Part shown: piece by piece, positions 15,602-23,777 of the stretch
Position numbering within the stretch: position 1 is the first letter of the stretch
How the letters are laid out: each line of letters begins with the position of its first letter
Origin: an uncultured Campylobacterales bacterium
Lineage (GTDB): Bacteria; Campylobacterota; Campylobacteria; Campylobacterales; Arcobacteraceae
DNA length: 64,000 bases
Direction: 5' to 3'
NCBI GenBank assembly: GCA_947503785.1
Contig: CANNFB010000001.1
Coordinates: 310,001-374,000, forward strand
Notes under the pieces: generated by a model
The model's database searches: none
What the model saw: the letters and a program-made list of their open reading frames with translations, nothing else
Told to the model about the DNA's origin: nothing
Made by a program: the position numbers and the translations under genes

Positions 15602-17782
15602 ATGAAGTTATTAATATTATTAATATTATTTACAAATATTTTATTTGCAAATGTAGGAAAGATTGTATCACTTAAAGGTGAAGCTAATATTACAAGAGAC
15701 AATAAAACTTTTCAAGTAAAAAGAGATACTCTCTTGAAAGAAAAAGATTTACTTATTACAAAAAATAACTCTAAAGTACAAATTTTATTTAAAGATGAAA
15801 CTATCATTTCTATTGGGAAAAATTCTACATTTAAAATTAATGACTATTTATTTGAAGATAAAGACAATGTAAAAGCAGAATTTTCTATGATTAAAGGTGT
15901 ATTTAGAACAATCACTGGAAAAATAGGAAAAATTGCACCTCAAAACTTTAAACTAAAAACAAAAAGTGCTTCAATAGGAATTAGAGGAACACAAATAATC
16001 ACTCAAATTACAGATGGCAAAGAAAGAATATTCTGTACAGAAGGTCAAATCGAAGTTACTCAAATCTCAACAAATCTAAAAATTATTGTTAATAAAGGTG
16101 AATTCATTGCTATGGAAAGAGCTAATGGAAATTCATTACAAAAAAATAAAACAAAAATAAAAGATTTAAAAGAAGTTAATCAAAATGTATCAGTTAATAA
16201 AAATAAAGCACAAGATTCTGTTACAAAAGAAGAAACTGTAGGACAAGAAGATAGTTCAACTCTAAATACACAAACAAATACAACTCAGACTGTTGAAACA
16301 GAAAATGTTGTTAAAGTAGTTGCTGACTCAGAATCAAATGATGAAGTATTAGAAAAAGTGAATGAAGAAGCGGAAGCTAAAAGATTAGCTGATGAAAAAG
16401 CTGAAGCTCAAAGAGTAGCTGATGAGAAACTAGCAGCTAAGAAAGAAGCTCAAAGGCTTGCTGATGAAGAAGCCCAAAGGCTAGATAATAAACGAATTGC
16501 TCAAGAAGAAGCTCAAAGACTTGCTGATGAAGAAGCCCAAAGATTAGCCCAAGAACAAGTTGCTGCAGCTGAAGCTCAAAGACTTGCGGATGAAGAAGCT
16601 CAAAGATTAGCCCAAGAACAAGTTGCTGCAGCTGAAGCTCAAAGACTTGCTGATGAAGAAGCTCAAAGACTTGCTGATGAAAATGCCAGTGAACAAGAAA
16701 AAGCTGACGCTGCTGAAGTTCAAAGACTTGCTAATGAAGAAGCTCAAAAATTAGCGGATGAGCAAGTTGCTGCAGCTGAAGCTCAAAGACTTGCTAATGA
16801 AGAAGCTCAAAGATTAGCAGACGAGCAAGCTGTAGCAGAAGAAGCTCAAAGACTTGCTGATCAAGAAGCTCTACAATTAGCAGCTGATCAAGCTGCTGCA
16901 GAAGAAGCTCAAAGACTTGTAGATGAAGAAGCCGCTGCTGAGCTTACTGCAAGTTTACAATTTTTAACACCAGATTCTTATTATGTAAATAATAATAGCA
17001 AAGCATCTTATGTTGGAAATTTTAATTCAACACCTTTTGATTCAAAAAGACAATATCTAGAGATTAAAGAGGACAAAAATAAAGTATCTATTCCTATGAA
17101 TAGTACAATTTCTATGAATATTGATTTTGGAGCAGCTGATGATCAAGTAAGTAATGGAAAAGTTTCAGTAATAGGTTATACAGACTTAAAATTTGATGGA
17201 CATTTTCATAAAGATAACAAGTTACATCTAAGACCAATAGATACAACATCAGGAAAAGGTGGGGATGCTTATTTTTACGGAGCTGAGGGAAATATTATAA
17301 AGGGTGATATAGATTTACATAATGATGATATAAAAATAAAAGCTGATTTTCAAGCTAGTAAATATAATGAAAATAGTCTAAATGAACTAACAGAACTTGA
17401 TTACTTTACAAATAATACATCTACAGCAACATATAGTGGTGATTTTAATTCTTATACATATGATGAAGATACTCAATTTAAAAAACTTGGTTCTTATAAA
17501 TATAAAATTCCAGATGAAACTTCTATTAATATGAATATAGATTTTGGAGCAACTTCTAATCAAATTACTGAAGGAAAAATAGATCATAAATTTACTAGTG
17601 ATTTGAATTTTAATGGTTCTATTAGTGGAAATAGTTTTGAATTAACAGGTATAGAAAATACTACAGGTACAGGATCTGGAAATTTTTATGGTACTTCTGC
17701 AAATGTAATTAGAGGAGAAGTAGATATGACTGATTCTGATGAAATTCAAACTAAAGGTAAATTTGAAGCAAGTAAGAACTAA
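15602..17782 (+). CDS. Secreted FecR protein with Ala/Glu-rich repeats and tandem TbpB-like domains
   Basis: A 726-residue protein with a signal peptide (1-16, NILFA) and no lipobox. Residues 18-135 are a FecR domain (GKIVSLKGEANITR to KSASIGIRGTQI). A Thr/Asn/Gln linker follows, then 256-447 is a charged alpha-helical repeat built on AQRLADEE. Residues 453-587 and 597-726 are two related beta-rich domains sharing MNIDFGA and then G-FYG-A-NIIKGDID / GNFYGTSANVIRGEVD. This strand pattern resembles the TbpB C-lobe beta-barrel domain found in type XI secretion cargo. Ribosome site AGGGG. I infer a cell-surface or released protein exported by the barrel encoded upstream. Function unknown. Confidence 0.75.
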   Translation: MKLLILLILFTNILFANVGKIVSLKGEANITRDNKTFQVKRDTLLKEKDLLITKNNSKVQILFKDETIISIGKNSTFKINDYLFEDKDNVKAEFSMIKGVFRTITGKIGKIAPQNFKLKTKSASIGIRGTQIITQITDGKERIFCTEGQIEVTQISTNLKIIVNKGEFIAMERANGNSLQKNKTKIKDLKEVNQNVSVNKNKAQDSVTKEETVGQEDSSTLNTQTNTTQTVETENVVKVVADSESNDEVLEKVNEEAEAKRLADEKAEAQRVADEKLAAKKEAQRLADEEAQRLDNKRIAQEEAQRLADEEAQRLAQEQVAAAEAQRLADEEAQRLAQEQVAAAEAQRLADEEAQRLADENASEQEKADAAEVQRLANEEAQKLADEQVAAAEAQRLANEEAQRLADEQAVAEEAQRLADQEALQLAADQAAAEEAQRLVDEEAAAELTASLQFLTPDSYYVNNNSKASYVGNFNSTPFDSKRQYLEIKEDKNKVSIPMNSTISMNIDFGAADDQVSNGKVSVIGYTDLKFDGHFHKDNKLHLRPIDTTSGKGGDAYFYGAEGNIIKGDIDLHNDDIKIKADFQASKYNENSLNELTELDYFTNNTSTATYSGDFNSYTYDEDTQFKKLGSYKYKIPDETSINMNIDFGATSNQITEGKIDHKFTSDLNFNGSISGNSFELTGIENTTGTGSGNFYGTSANVIRGEVDMTDSDEIQTKGKFEASKN
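16367..16942 (+). repeat. In-frame repeat coding AQRLADEEA units
   Basis: About 575 bases of imperfect direct repeats inside the FecR gene, with units GAAGCTCAAAGACTTGCTGA in many copies. Two near-identical longer units start near 16565 and 16625. They encode an acidic/basic helical stalk. Such repeats are prone to copy-number change between strains. Confidence 0.9.
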
Positions 17783-17795
17783 TACTTCTTACTTG
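17769..17795. terminator. Ten-base inverted repeat at the end of the FecR gene
   Basis: CAAGTAAGAA (17769-17778) pairs perfectly with TTCTTACTTG (17786-17795) across a seven-base loop holding the stop codon. It probably ends the operon. No T-run follows directly, though a T-rich patch starts 17 bases on. Confidence 0.5.
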
Positions 17796-17861
17796 AAATA
17801 AGCTACTAATTGTTTTTTAGATAAACTCACACTAACTTAAAAACAGGAAAACTATAATTAT

Positions 17862-19817
17862 ATGGCATTAATAGACCTACAAAACATTTCAAAACAATAT
17901 GACACAAAAGTTATCTTAAAAAATGCAAACTTTACTTTAAATCAAGGTCAAAGAATTGCAGTAATTGGTCAAAATGGCCAAGGAAAATCAACACTTCTAA
18001 AAATTATTACAGGTGAAACTGAACCTGATGATGGAATAAAAGCTATTGATAAATCTATTAAAATAGAAATGCTAGCTCAACATCCAAAATTTGATGATGA
18101 TTTAATAGTAAGAGATGCTATTGAAAATCAATTGAAAGAATTAAAAGATGCAAGAGTTGAGTATGAGGAAATATCTCTTAAAATTGTAGATGATTATGAA
18201 AATACAGAATTAATCAATAGACAAAGTGAACTTGCAACATTTTTAGAATTCCATGATGCATGGGATTTGGACAATATGATTGAGCGGGTACTAAAAGAGT
18301 TTCATTTAAAAGAGTATGAATTCAAAGATGTTAATCTTCTTTCAGGTGGTGAACAAAGAAGAGTTTCACTAGCTGGTCTTCTATTGAAAAAACCTGATGT
18401 TTTACTTTTAGATGAACCTACAAATCATCTTGATGTATATATGGTTGAGTTTTTAGAACAACTTTTAATTAAGAAGAATTTCACTCTTATATTTATTTCA
18501 CATGATAGATACTTTATTGATAACATCGCAACTTCAGTTATTGAAGTTGAAAATGGAACATTGCGTAAGTTTCATGGTGGATACTCATCATACTTAGAAC
18601 AAAAGCAACAACTATTAGAGAATATGCAAAAAGATCATCATAATATGATTAGATTATTCAAAAGAGAAGCTCATTGGATGCAAAGAGGCGTTACTGCTAG
18701 ACGAAAAAGAAATGTTAGAAGAAAAGCAGATTATTTAGATTTAAAACAAAAAGTAAAATCAAATCCAGCCGCAATTAGAAAAATGAGTGTGGAACTACAA
18801 AGAGAACAAAAATCTTTTAACAGTGAGGAAACAAGAACTCAAAATAAAAAGAAAATGCTATTTGAACTTGATGATATAGGTATCACATTAGGGGATAAAC
18901 TTCTAATCAAAGAGTTTACTACTAGAATTTTACAAAAAGACACTATTGCAATTGTAGGACCAAATGGAACGGGTAAATCCACAATGCTTAAAATATTTAT
19001 GGAAAAACTAAAAATTGATTCAGGTAAATTTAAAAAAGGTGATTTTAAAGTAGGATATTTTGACCAACATCGAGAAATGCTAAATGACAATCAAACTATC
19101 ATGCACACATTTTGTCCAAATGGTGGAGACTTAGTTGAGTTAAACGATGGTAGAACAATGCATGTTTATGGTTACTTAAAAAATTTCTTATTTCCAAAAG
19201 AGTACTTAGAAAAGAAAATTGGAGTATTGAGTGGTGGCGAAAAAAATAGAGTTGCTTTAGCTCTTTTATTCACTAGAAATATCGATTGTTTAGTTTTAGA
19301 TGAGCCTACTAATGATTTAGATTTACCTACTATTAATATTTTAGAAGAGTATCTAGAAAACTTTCAAGGTGCTATTATATTTGTATCTCATGATAGATAT
19401 TTTGTTGATAAGATTGCAAAAAAACTATTTGTTTTTAAAGGTGTAAACGGGCAAGTAGAAGAAAGTTTTCAACCTTATAGTGAATACTTAGAAATTGAAA
19501 AAGAGTTAAAAGATTTAAACTCATTAGAAAAAAGTTTAAAAAAAGAAGAAATTGAAAAAACTAAAGAAATAACAAAAAAGAAACAAGTAAAACTTTCATT
19601 TAATGAGCAAAGAGATCATGAAATGCTTCCAGATGAAATAGAAGCTTTAGAAACTAAAATAGAAGAAATTAACAACTGCCTTATGGATTCAAAGTGTTAT
19701 GAAGCTAAAGGTATAGTTGCAGTATCTAAAGAGCTTGAAGAAGTAGAAGCGATTTATGAAACAAAAGTTGAAAGATTTCTAGAACTTGAAGAGTTAATTG
19801 AGAGTTTTAACTCTTAA
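17862..19817 (+). CDS. uup: ABC-F family ATPase, Uup type
   Basis: A 651-residue soluble protein with two ABC domains and no membrane part. Walker A motifs are GQNGQGKST (36-44) and GPNGTGKST near 368. Signature motifs LSGGEQRRVSLAGLL and LSGGEKNRVALALL are followed by Walker B segments LLLDEPTNHLD and LVLDEPTNDLD. Between them lies the charged linker with MQRGVTARRKRNVRRKADY, typical of ABC-F proteins acting on ribosomes or branched DNA. The C-terminal 100 residues form a Lys/Glu-rich coiled coil as in Uup. It stands alone between the FecR operon and a new promoter for yqeY. Confidence 0.9.
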   Translation: MALIDLQNISKQYDTKVILKNANFTLNQGQRIAVIGQNGQGKSTLLKIITGETEPDDGIKAIDKSIKIEMLAQHPKFDDDLIVRDAIENQLKELKDARVEYEEISLKIVDDYENTELINRQSELATFLEFHDAWDLDNMIERVLKEFHLKEYEFKDVNLLSGGEQRRVSLAGLLLKKPDVLLLDEPTNHLDVYMVEFLEQLLIKKNFTLIFISHDRYFIDNIATSVIEVENGTLRKFHGGYSSYLEQKQQLLENMQKDHHNMIRLFKREAHWMQRGVTARRKRNVRRKADYLDLKQKVKSNPAAIRKMSVELQREQKSFNSEETRTQNKKKMLFELDDIGITLGDKLLIKEFTTRILQKDTIAIVGPNGTGKSTMLKIFMEKLKIDSGKFKKGDFKVGYFDQHREMLNDNQTIMHTFCPNGGDLVELNDGRTMHVYGYLKNFLFPKEYLEKKIGVLSGGEKNRVALALLFTRNIDCLVLDEPTNDLDLPTINILEEYLENFQGAIIFVSHDRYFVDKIAKKLFVFKGVNGQVEESFQPYSEYLEIEKELKDLNSLEKSLKKEEIEKTKEITKKKQVKLSFNEQRDHEMLPDEIEALETKIEEINNCLMDSKCYEAKGIVAVSKELEEVEAIYETKVERFLELEELIESFNS

Positions 19818-19821
19818 AAAG

Positions 19822-19827
19822 ATATAA
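19822..19827 (+). promoter_or_regulatory. -10 box for yqeY
   Basis: TATAAT 34 bases before the ATG at 19862, in the short gap after uup. AAGGATTGAA serves as the ribosome site. Confidence 0.5.
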
Positions 19828-19861
19828 TAATCAAATAAATAATAAAAATACAAGGATTGAA

Positions 19862-20305
19862 ATGAGTTTAAAACAACAACTAAAAGATGATGTTAAAACA
19901 GCTATGAGAGAAAAAAACATAGTTAAAAGAGATTCAATTAGATCAATAAATACAATGATTAAACAAATTGAAGTTGATGAAAGAATAGAATTAGCTGATG
20001 AAGATATTATTAAACTTATTCAAAAAGGTATCAAACAAAGAGAAGAAGCAATTACTCAGTATACAGCTGCTTCAAGAGATGATTTAGTTGAAAAAGAAGC
20101 TGAACAAATTGAAGTATTCAGACTTTATTTACCTATTCAAGCTACAGATGAAGAACTTGAAGCAGGAATGAAAGAAATCATTGCACAAGTAAATGCTCAA
20201 ACTATGAAAGATATGGGAAAAGTAATGGGAACTGCAAGTAAAAAATTTGCAGGAATTGCTGATGGAAAAAGAATAAATGAAATGGTTAAAAAACTTTTAG
20301 CTTAA
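19862..20305 (+). CDS. yqeY: GatB/YqeY-domain protein
   Basis: A 147-residue helical protein of the YqeY family. It starts MSLKQQLKDDVKTAMREKNI and shows the conserved RDSIRSINTMIKQIEVDER segment, RLYLPIQATDEEL and the C-terminal MGKVMGTASKKFAGIADGK. This is the tRNA-binding tail domain that also ends GatB, but here it is a free protein, so it is not itself an amidotransferase subunit. Its cellular task is not settled. It is followed 22 bases later by the diguanylate cyclase gene. Confidence 0.92.
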   Translation: MSLKQQLKDDVKTAMREKNIVKRDSIRSINTMIKQIEVDERIELADEDIIKLIQKGIKQREEAITQYTAASRDDLVEKEAEQIEVFRLYLPIQATDEELEAGMKEIIAQVNAQTMKDMGKVMGTASKKFAGIADGKRINEMVKKLLA

Positions 20306-20327
20306 TAACAATATTTTAGGATTAAAT

Positions 20328-21455
20328 ATGAGTAAAGAATTTCAAGAAGTATTTTCAAAACTAACTGAATCTGAGAAAAAAGAAGTAACAAAAAGTAAAA
20401 TTGAAAGCTTAATAGAATTAGTTCCTATTCTTTTAGAAAGAGTTTGCGAAAAAAATGTAAATGAGTTAGCAACACTACTTAAACAGTCTGTTTTACCTTC
20501 AATTTGTTCTCAAACTGATGATGAAATAGAACAATTATTTGAAAATATAGATAAAGATAAAAATTTATTATTTGATAAAGAAGTACAAGAAAAAATACAA
20601 AGATTTATTGAACAAAGATTTGAAAGAGATAAACAAGTTGTAATTCAAAGAACTTCTGATATATCAAAGTTTGTTTCATTAATGGGACAATATTTAAATG
20701 ATGCAATCACAAGTAGTGGTTCTGGTTCTAAAAATGTATTAAATATAAAAGAAAAAATACAATCTATTGATTTAACAAGTAATGGATTAATAGAGTTATC
20801 TGATTTACAAACAGAACTTATAAATGCAGCTTCATCAATAGAAGCAGAAATGAACACAGTAAGTGATAAATTGCAAAGTGGAAAAACTCAAGTTCAAGAA
20901 CTTGAAGAAAAAGTAAATTCACTAGAAGAAGAACTAACTAAAACAAAAAATGAAAGTATGAAAGATCATTTAACAGGTTTACTTACAAGAAGAGCTTATA
21001 ATGACGAAATCAAAAGAATAGAGAGTTCTTATAAAAGACATAATACTCAATATGCCGTAGTCTTTTTTGACTTAGATTTTTTCAAAAAAGTAAATGATAC
21101 TTATGGACATGAGTGTGGAGATGTAATTTTATCTACATTTGCTAAAATATTAGAAAAAAACACTAGAGATCATGATATTGTTGGAAGATATGGTGGAGAA
21201 GAATTCGTTGCCATTGTACATTTTAATTTAAATAGAGAGCTTTTACAATATTTAAAAAGAATTAAAACAATTGTTAATGCAAATAACTTTAAATATAAAG
21301 AGCACGAAATAAAAGTAACATTTTCAGCAGGTGTTTCAATAAGATCAGATCATGAATCTTATGATAGTGCTATTCAAAAAGCTGATATGCTTTTATACGA
21401 AGCAAAAGAGAATGGCAGAAATCAAATCAAACTTGAAGATGGAAAAACTATTTAG
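20328..21455 (+). CDS. Diguanylate cyclase with helical N-terminal region
   Basis: A 375-residue cytosolic protein that makes c-di-GMP. Residues 1-205 are helical, with a coiled coil at about 165-208 and no sensor domain I recognise. The GGDEF domain (about 210-372) has DHLTGLLTRRAY at its start, FFDLDFFKKVNDTYGH for nucleotide binding and an active GGEEF at 289-293. Arg280 and Asp283 form an RxxD inhibitory site exactly five residues before it, so product inhibition is likely. This architecture is common in Campylobacterota, where one such enzyme regulates attachment (Cbr/DgcB-like). No such link can be made here. Confidence 0.93.
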   Translation: MSKEFQEVFSKLTESEKKEVTKSKIESLIELVPILLERVCEKNVNELATLLKQSVLPSICSQTDDEIEQLFENIDKDKNLLFDKEVQEKIQRFIEQRFERDKQVVIQRTSDISKFVSLMGQYLNDAITSSGSGSKNVLNIKEKIQSIDLTSNGLIELSDLQTELINAASSIEAEMNTVSDKLQSGKTQVQELEEKVNSLEEELTKTKNESMKDHLTGLLTRRAYNDEIKRIESSYKRHNTQYAVVFFDLDFFKKVNDTYGHECGDVILSTFAKILEKNTRDHDIVGRYGGEEFVAIVHFNLNRELLQYLKRIKTIVNANNFKYKEHEIKVTFSAGVSIRSDHESYDSAIQKADMLLYEAKENGRNQIKLEDGKTI

Positions 21456-21720
21456 TTCTTCTATCTCTAAGATTTTCTATTCTTACTACATTTACTAAAA
21501 ATTCAGCTACAATCCTTTCAATACTTATACTACTTGATCTGTATTATAATATCGTTTTTGCAATCTTTCAAAAGCATAAAAACAACCTATTGATAGCCTA
21601 GATCTACACTAAATTATTACTTACTAATTAATTGTTAGGCTTCTTTCCATGAATACATAATATATTATAGTTTTATAAAATATACTAAAATCATGCCCTA
21701 CTTTTATGGAGTAAATTAAA

Positions 21721-22434
21721 ATGGTACAAATAAGTAATCAAATATTTTGTAAGGAATCTCTTATGAAATTAGATATAAAAACAGGGAAATTACCAAATCC
21801 TTATTATGATTTACCTTTTATGCTTATTGAGAACTTTCTGCCTTTGAAAATGTGTGAAGATATAACTTCATCAATGAGATCAAATCAAGATATATGTGAA
21901 GCAGAAATTAGAAAATATGAAGCAATTAAAATTCAAACAGGAAAAGACACCTCTATAAGAAAAACAAATATTCATAAATTAAAACCTATTCATGAAAATA
22001 TATACAATGAAAGTTTTACTAAACATCAAGAAAAGATAGAGAAGTTTTTTAATCTATGTATTACAACATCAACTGAGATTCAAGCTTTAGAGTATACAAA
22101 GGGTTCATTTTATAAGCAACATAGTGATGATTCTAGTGTTTTACTTAAAGATAATGAAGTTATTGGTTTTCTTCCAGTTGCATTAGAGAGAAAAATAACA
22201 TCAGTTTTATTTACGACAAATCATAGTGATATAGTTTCTAAAAACAATTTCAATGGTGGAGAGCTTATTTTTAATTATTTATATGATAAAGATGGAGAGA
22301 CAATACAAATTAAACCAAAAGCTGGTGATATGATTGTCTTTTTTAGTAACCCCTACTTTACACATGAAGTTTTAGAAGTGAAAAAAGGTTATAGAGTATC
22401 TTTAGTTCAATGGCATGATGCTATTATGAACTAA
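21721..22434 (+). CDS. 2-oxoglutarate/Fe(II) oxygenase, prolyl-4-hydroxylase-like
   Basis: A 237-residue protein with the double-stranded beta-helix metal triad: His134 and Asp136 in YKQHSDDSS, His215 in YFTHEVLEV, and Arg225 in GYRVSLVQWHD for 2-oxoglutarate. GGELIF and KPKAGDMIVFFSN between them are typical of prolyl-4-hydroxylase-like enzymes. The substrate may be a protein or a small molecule and cannot be told. The start has GGAG 11 bases upstream. The preceding 265 bases carry no gene I can support. The 3' end overlaps the convergent DUF2237 gene by 11 bases. It may belong to the adjoining stress island or merely border it. Confidence 0.85.
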   Translation: MVQISNQIFCKESLMKLDIKTGKLPNPYYDLPFMLIENFLPLKMCEDITSSMRSNQDICEAEIRKYEAIKIQTGKDTSIRKTNIHKLKPIHENIYNESFTKHQEKIEKFFNLCITTSTEIQALEYTKGSFYKQHSDDSSVLLKDNEVIGFLPVALERKITSVLFTTNHSDIVSKNNFNGGELIFNYLYDKDGETIQIKPKAGDMIVFFSNPYFTHEVLEVKKGYRVSLVQWHDAIMN

Positions 22435-22786
22435 AAATATACTCTAATAAGATTTCTTTTTTTATTAATTTAGTTGTTGCATTTGAAGTTGCTTCTGCAA
22501 TTATTTTAGGTGCACAAGAAGCTTCATAAGCTTCTTTCCATCTTAAAGCACATAAACACCACTTATCACCTTCTTTGAGTCCTACAAAACCATACTGTGG
22601 CAGTGAAGTTGTTAAATCATTTCCTTGCGCTTTCGAAAAGTCTAAAAACTCTTTTGTAAGAACAGCACAAACCGAATGCATACTTGTATCTTCTTGTGAA
22701 GTTCTACAAACACCGTCTCTATAAAAACCTGTCATTGGACTTGTACAACAAATTTCTAAATTTGTTCCTAAAATATTTGTTTGCAT
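22424..22786 (-). CDS. DUF2237 family protein
   Basis: A 120-residue Cys-rich cytosolic protein of the DUF2237 family. The diagnostic segments are NILGTNLEICCTSPMTGFYRDG at the start, HSVCAVLTKEFLDFSK, GNDLTT, YGFVGLKEGDKWCLCALRW and the final helix. Six cysteines are present. I place the start at 22786 because AAGGATAATT precedes that ATG. A longer frame starting at 22834 would run into the lipocalin gene. Function is unknown. In other bacteria it often sits with photolyase and lipid-modifying genes, as it does here. It is the last gene of the minus-strand lipocalin operon. Confidence 0.9.
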   Translation of the reverse strand: MQTNILGTNLEICCTSPMTGFYRDGVCRTSQEDTSMHSVCAVLTKEFLDFSKAQGNDLTTSLPQYGFVGLKEGDKWCLCALRWKEAYEASCAPKIIAEATSNATTKLIKKEILLEYIFSS

Positions 22787-22796
22787 AATTATCCTT

Positions 22797-23309
22797 TTAT
22801 TCTTGAATAGTCCAAATAAATTTACTCTTATCAAATTTATGTTCAGGAAGCTTATTTAAAATACTATTTTTCACTTCTTCACTTATTGTTTTTGTTCTAC
22901 TTAAAATCCATAGGTACTCTCTATTTGGACTTCCAACTAGCGCATAATTGTAAGCTTTATCTAAATCAATTATCCAATAATCTCCATAAAAAGGTTTAAA
23001 GAAACTTACTTTTAATTTTGAGTTTGTTCCATCAAGAGCATAAGCTTCGCCTATTGCTTCTTTTTGTTCACCATCCTCGATATTTGTACATTTATTAATT
23101 ACTTTTATTTTTCCATTATCTTTTAACTCATAAGTTGCAGTTACATTCTTACATCCTTTTTCAAAAAAATGTTCAAATCTTGCAATTTCATACCAAGTAC
23201 CTTTATACTTTTGAATATCTACCTTATCAACTGTTTGTAAATATGGGTCTTTCGCACCACATCCTACAAATAAAAATGCGATTATAAAACCCGTTATTAG
23301 TTTTATCAT
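22797..23309 (-). CDS. Lipocalin lipoprotein, Blc-like
   Basis: A 170-residue outer-membrane lipocalin. The lipoprotein signal ends FVGC (Cys17). The first lipocalin motif is YKGTWYEIARFEHFFEKGC near residue 35, and NREYLWILSRT near 131 is the third motif, carrying the Arg that closes the barrel. The bacterial Blc group binds lysophospholipids or fatty acids and is induced by membrane stress. The gene is 10 bases from DUF2237 and 3 bases from the SRPBCC gene. A second, non-lipidated lipocalin is encoded at 27336. Confidence 0.93.
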   Translation of the reverse strand: MIKLITGFIIAFLFVGCGAKDPYLQTVDKVDIQKYKGTWYEIARFEHFFEKGCKNVTATYELKDNGKIKVINKCTNIEDGEQKEAIGEAYALDGTNSKLKVSFFKPFYGDYWIIDLDKAYNYALVGSPNREYLWILSRTKTISEEVKNSILNKLPEHKFDKSKFIWTIQE

Positions 23310-23312
23310 ATC

Positions 23313-23768
23313 TTAACTCCTAGCTTTAAAATTTAATATTTCTTTTGTGATTTTATGTCTATAGTCAAACATTTTTTTTAGTTCATTTTGTATGAAAAAA
23401 TCAAATAAATTTCCAAGCATTCCAAAAGGTAGCTCATATTCAACTACATCTTTTAACTCACAAATATTTCCTTTTTGAGTAAAAATATGAGAATGTTTCC
23501 AGTACTTAAAAGGTGATTTAAGCGCAATATCTACTAATAAATTTGGCTTTTTCATCTTATCTATCTTTACTTCCCAAGTAGTTGGAATAAAACTTTTTAC
23601 TGTTTTTATTTTTAAAACTCCACCTTCCTGTGGTACAAAGTCTTTATTTATTAAATTAACTTTTGTATCAGGAGGTGTTATATTTACTAAATTTCTCATA
23701 TCTGTATGAAACTCAAATAAGTCTTCTATTTTACAGTTTATTGTAGATATTTTTTCAAATTTTTTCAT
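23313..23768 (-). CDS. SRPBCC-fold ligand-binding protein
   Basis: A 151-residue soluble protein with the START/SRPBCC pattern: beta strand and helix at the start (INCKIEDLFEFHTDMRNLVNI), a run of strands around residues 50-115 (LKIKTVKSFIPTTWEVKI, HSHIFTQKGNICELKDVVEY) and a long C-terminal helix with MFDYRHKITKEIL. This is the cell-division inhibitor/SRPBCC type often paired with TIGR01777 epimerases, exactly as here (9 bases apart). A hydrophobic ligand is likely but unknown. Confidence 0.82.
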   Translation of the reverse strand: MKKFEKISTINCKIEDLFEFHTDMRNLVNITPPDTKVNLINKDFVPQEGGVLKIKTVKSFIPTTWEVKIDKMKKPNLLVDIALKSPFKYWKHSHIFTQKGNICELKDVVEYELPFGMLGNLFDFFIQNELKKMFDYRHKITKEILNFKARS

Positions 23769-23777
23769 TTTCTTCCC

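Noticed and set aside
16367-16942. Repeat array considered as CRISPR
   Set aside because: The repeats are contiguous, in frame and code for AQRLADEE units. There are no spacers and no cas genes.
19862-20305. YqeY taken as a tRNA amidotransferase subunit
   Set aside because: It has only the tail domain of GatB and no amidotransferase or kinase part.
21448-21543. Open minus-strand stretch of 31 codons in the gap after the diguanylate cyclase gene
   Set aside because: It has no start codon or ribosome site. It might be a worn gene remnant, but nothing in it can be assigned. The whole gap 21456-21720 shows no other supportable feature.
22424-22834. Longer DUF2237 frame starting at 22834
   Set aside because: It would overlap the lipocalin gene. 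The ATG at 22786 has a good ribosome site and begins at the conserved family start.
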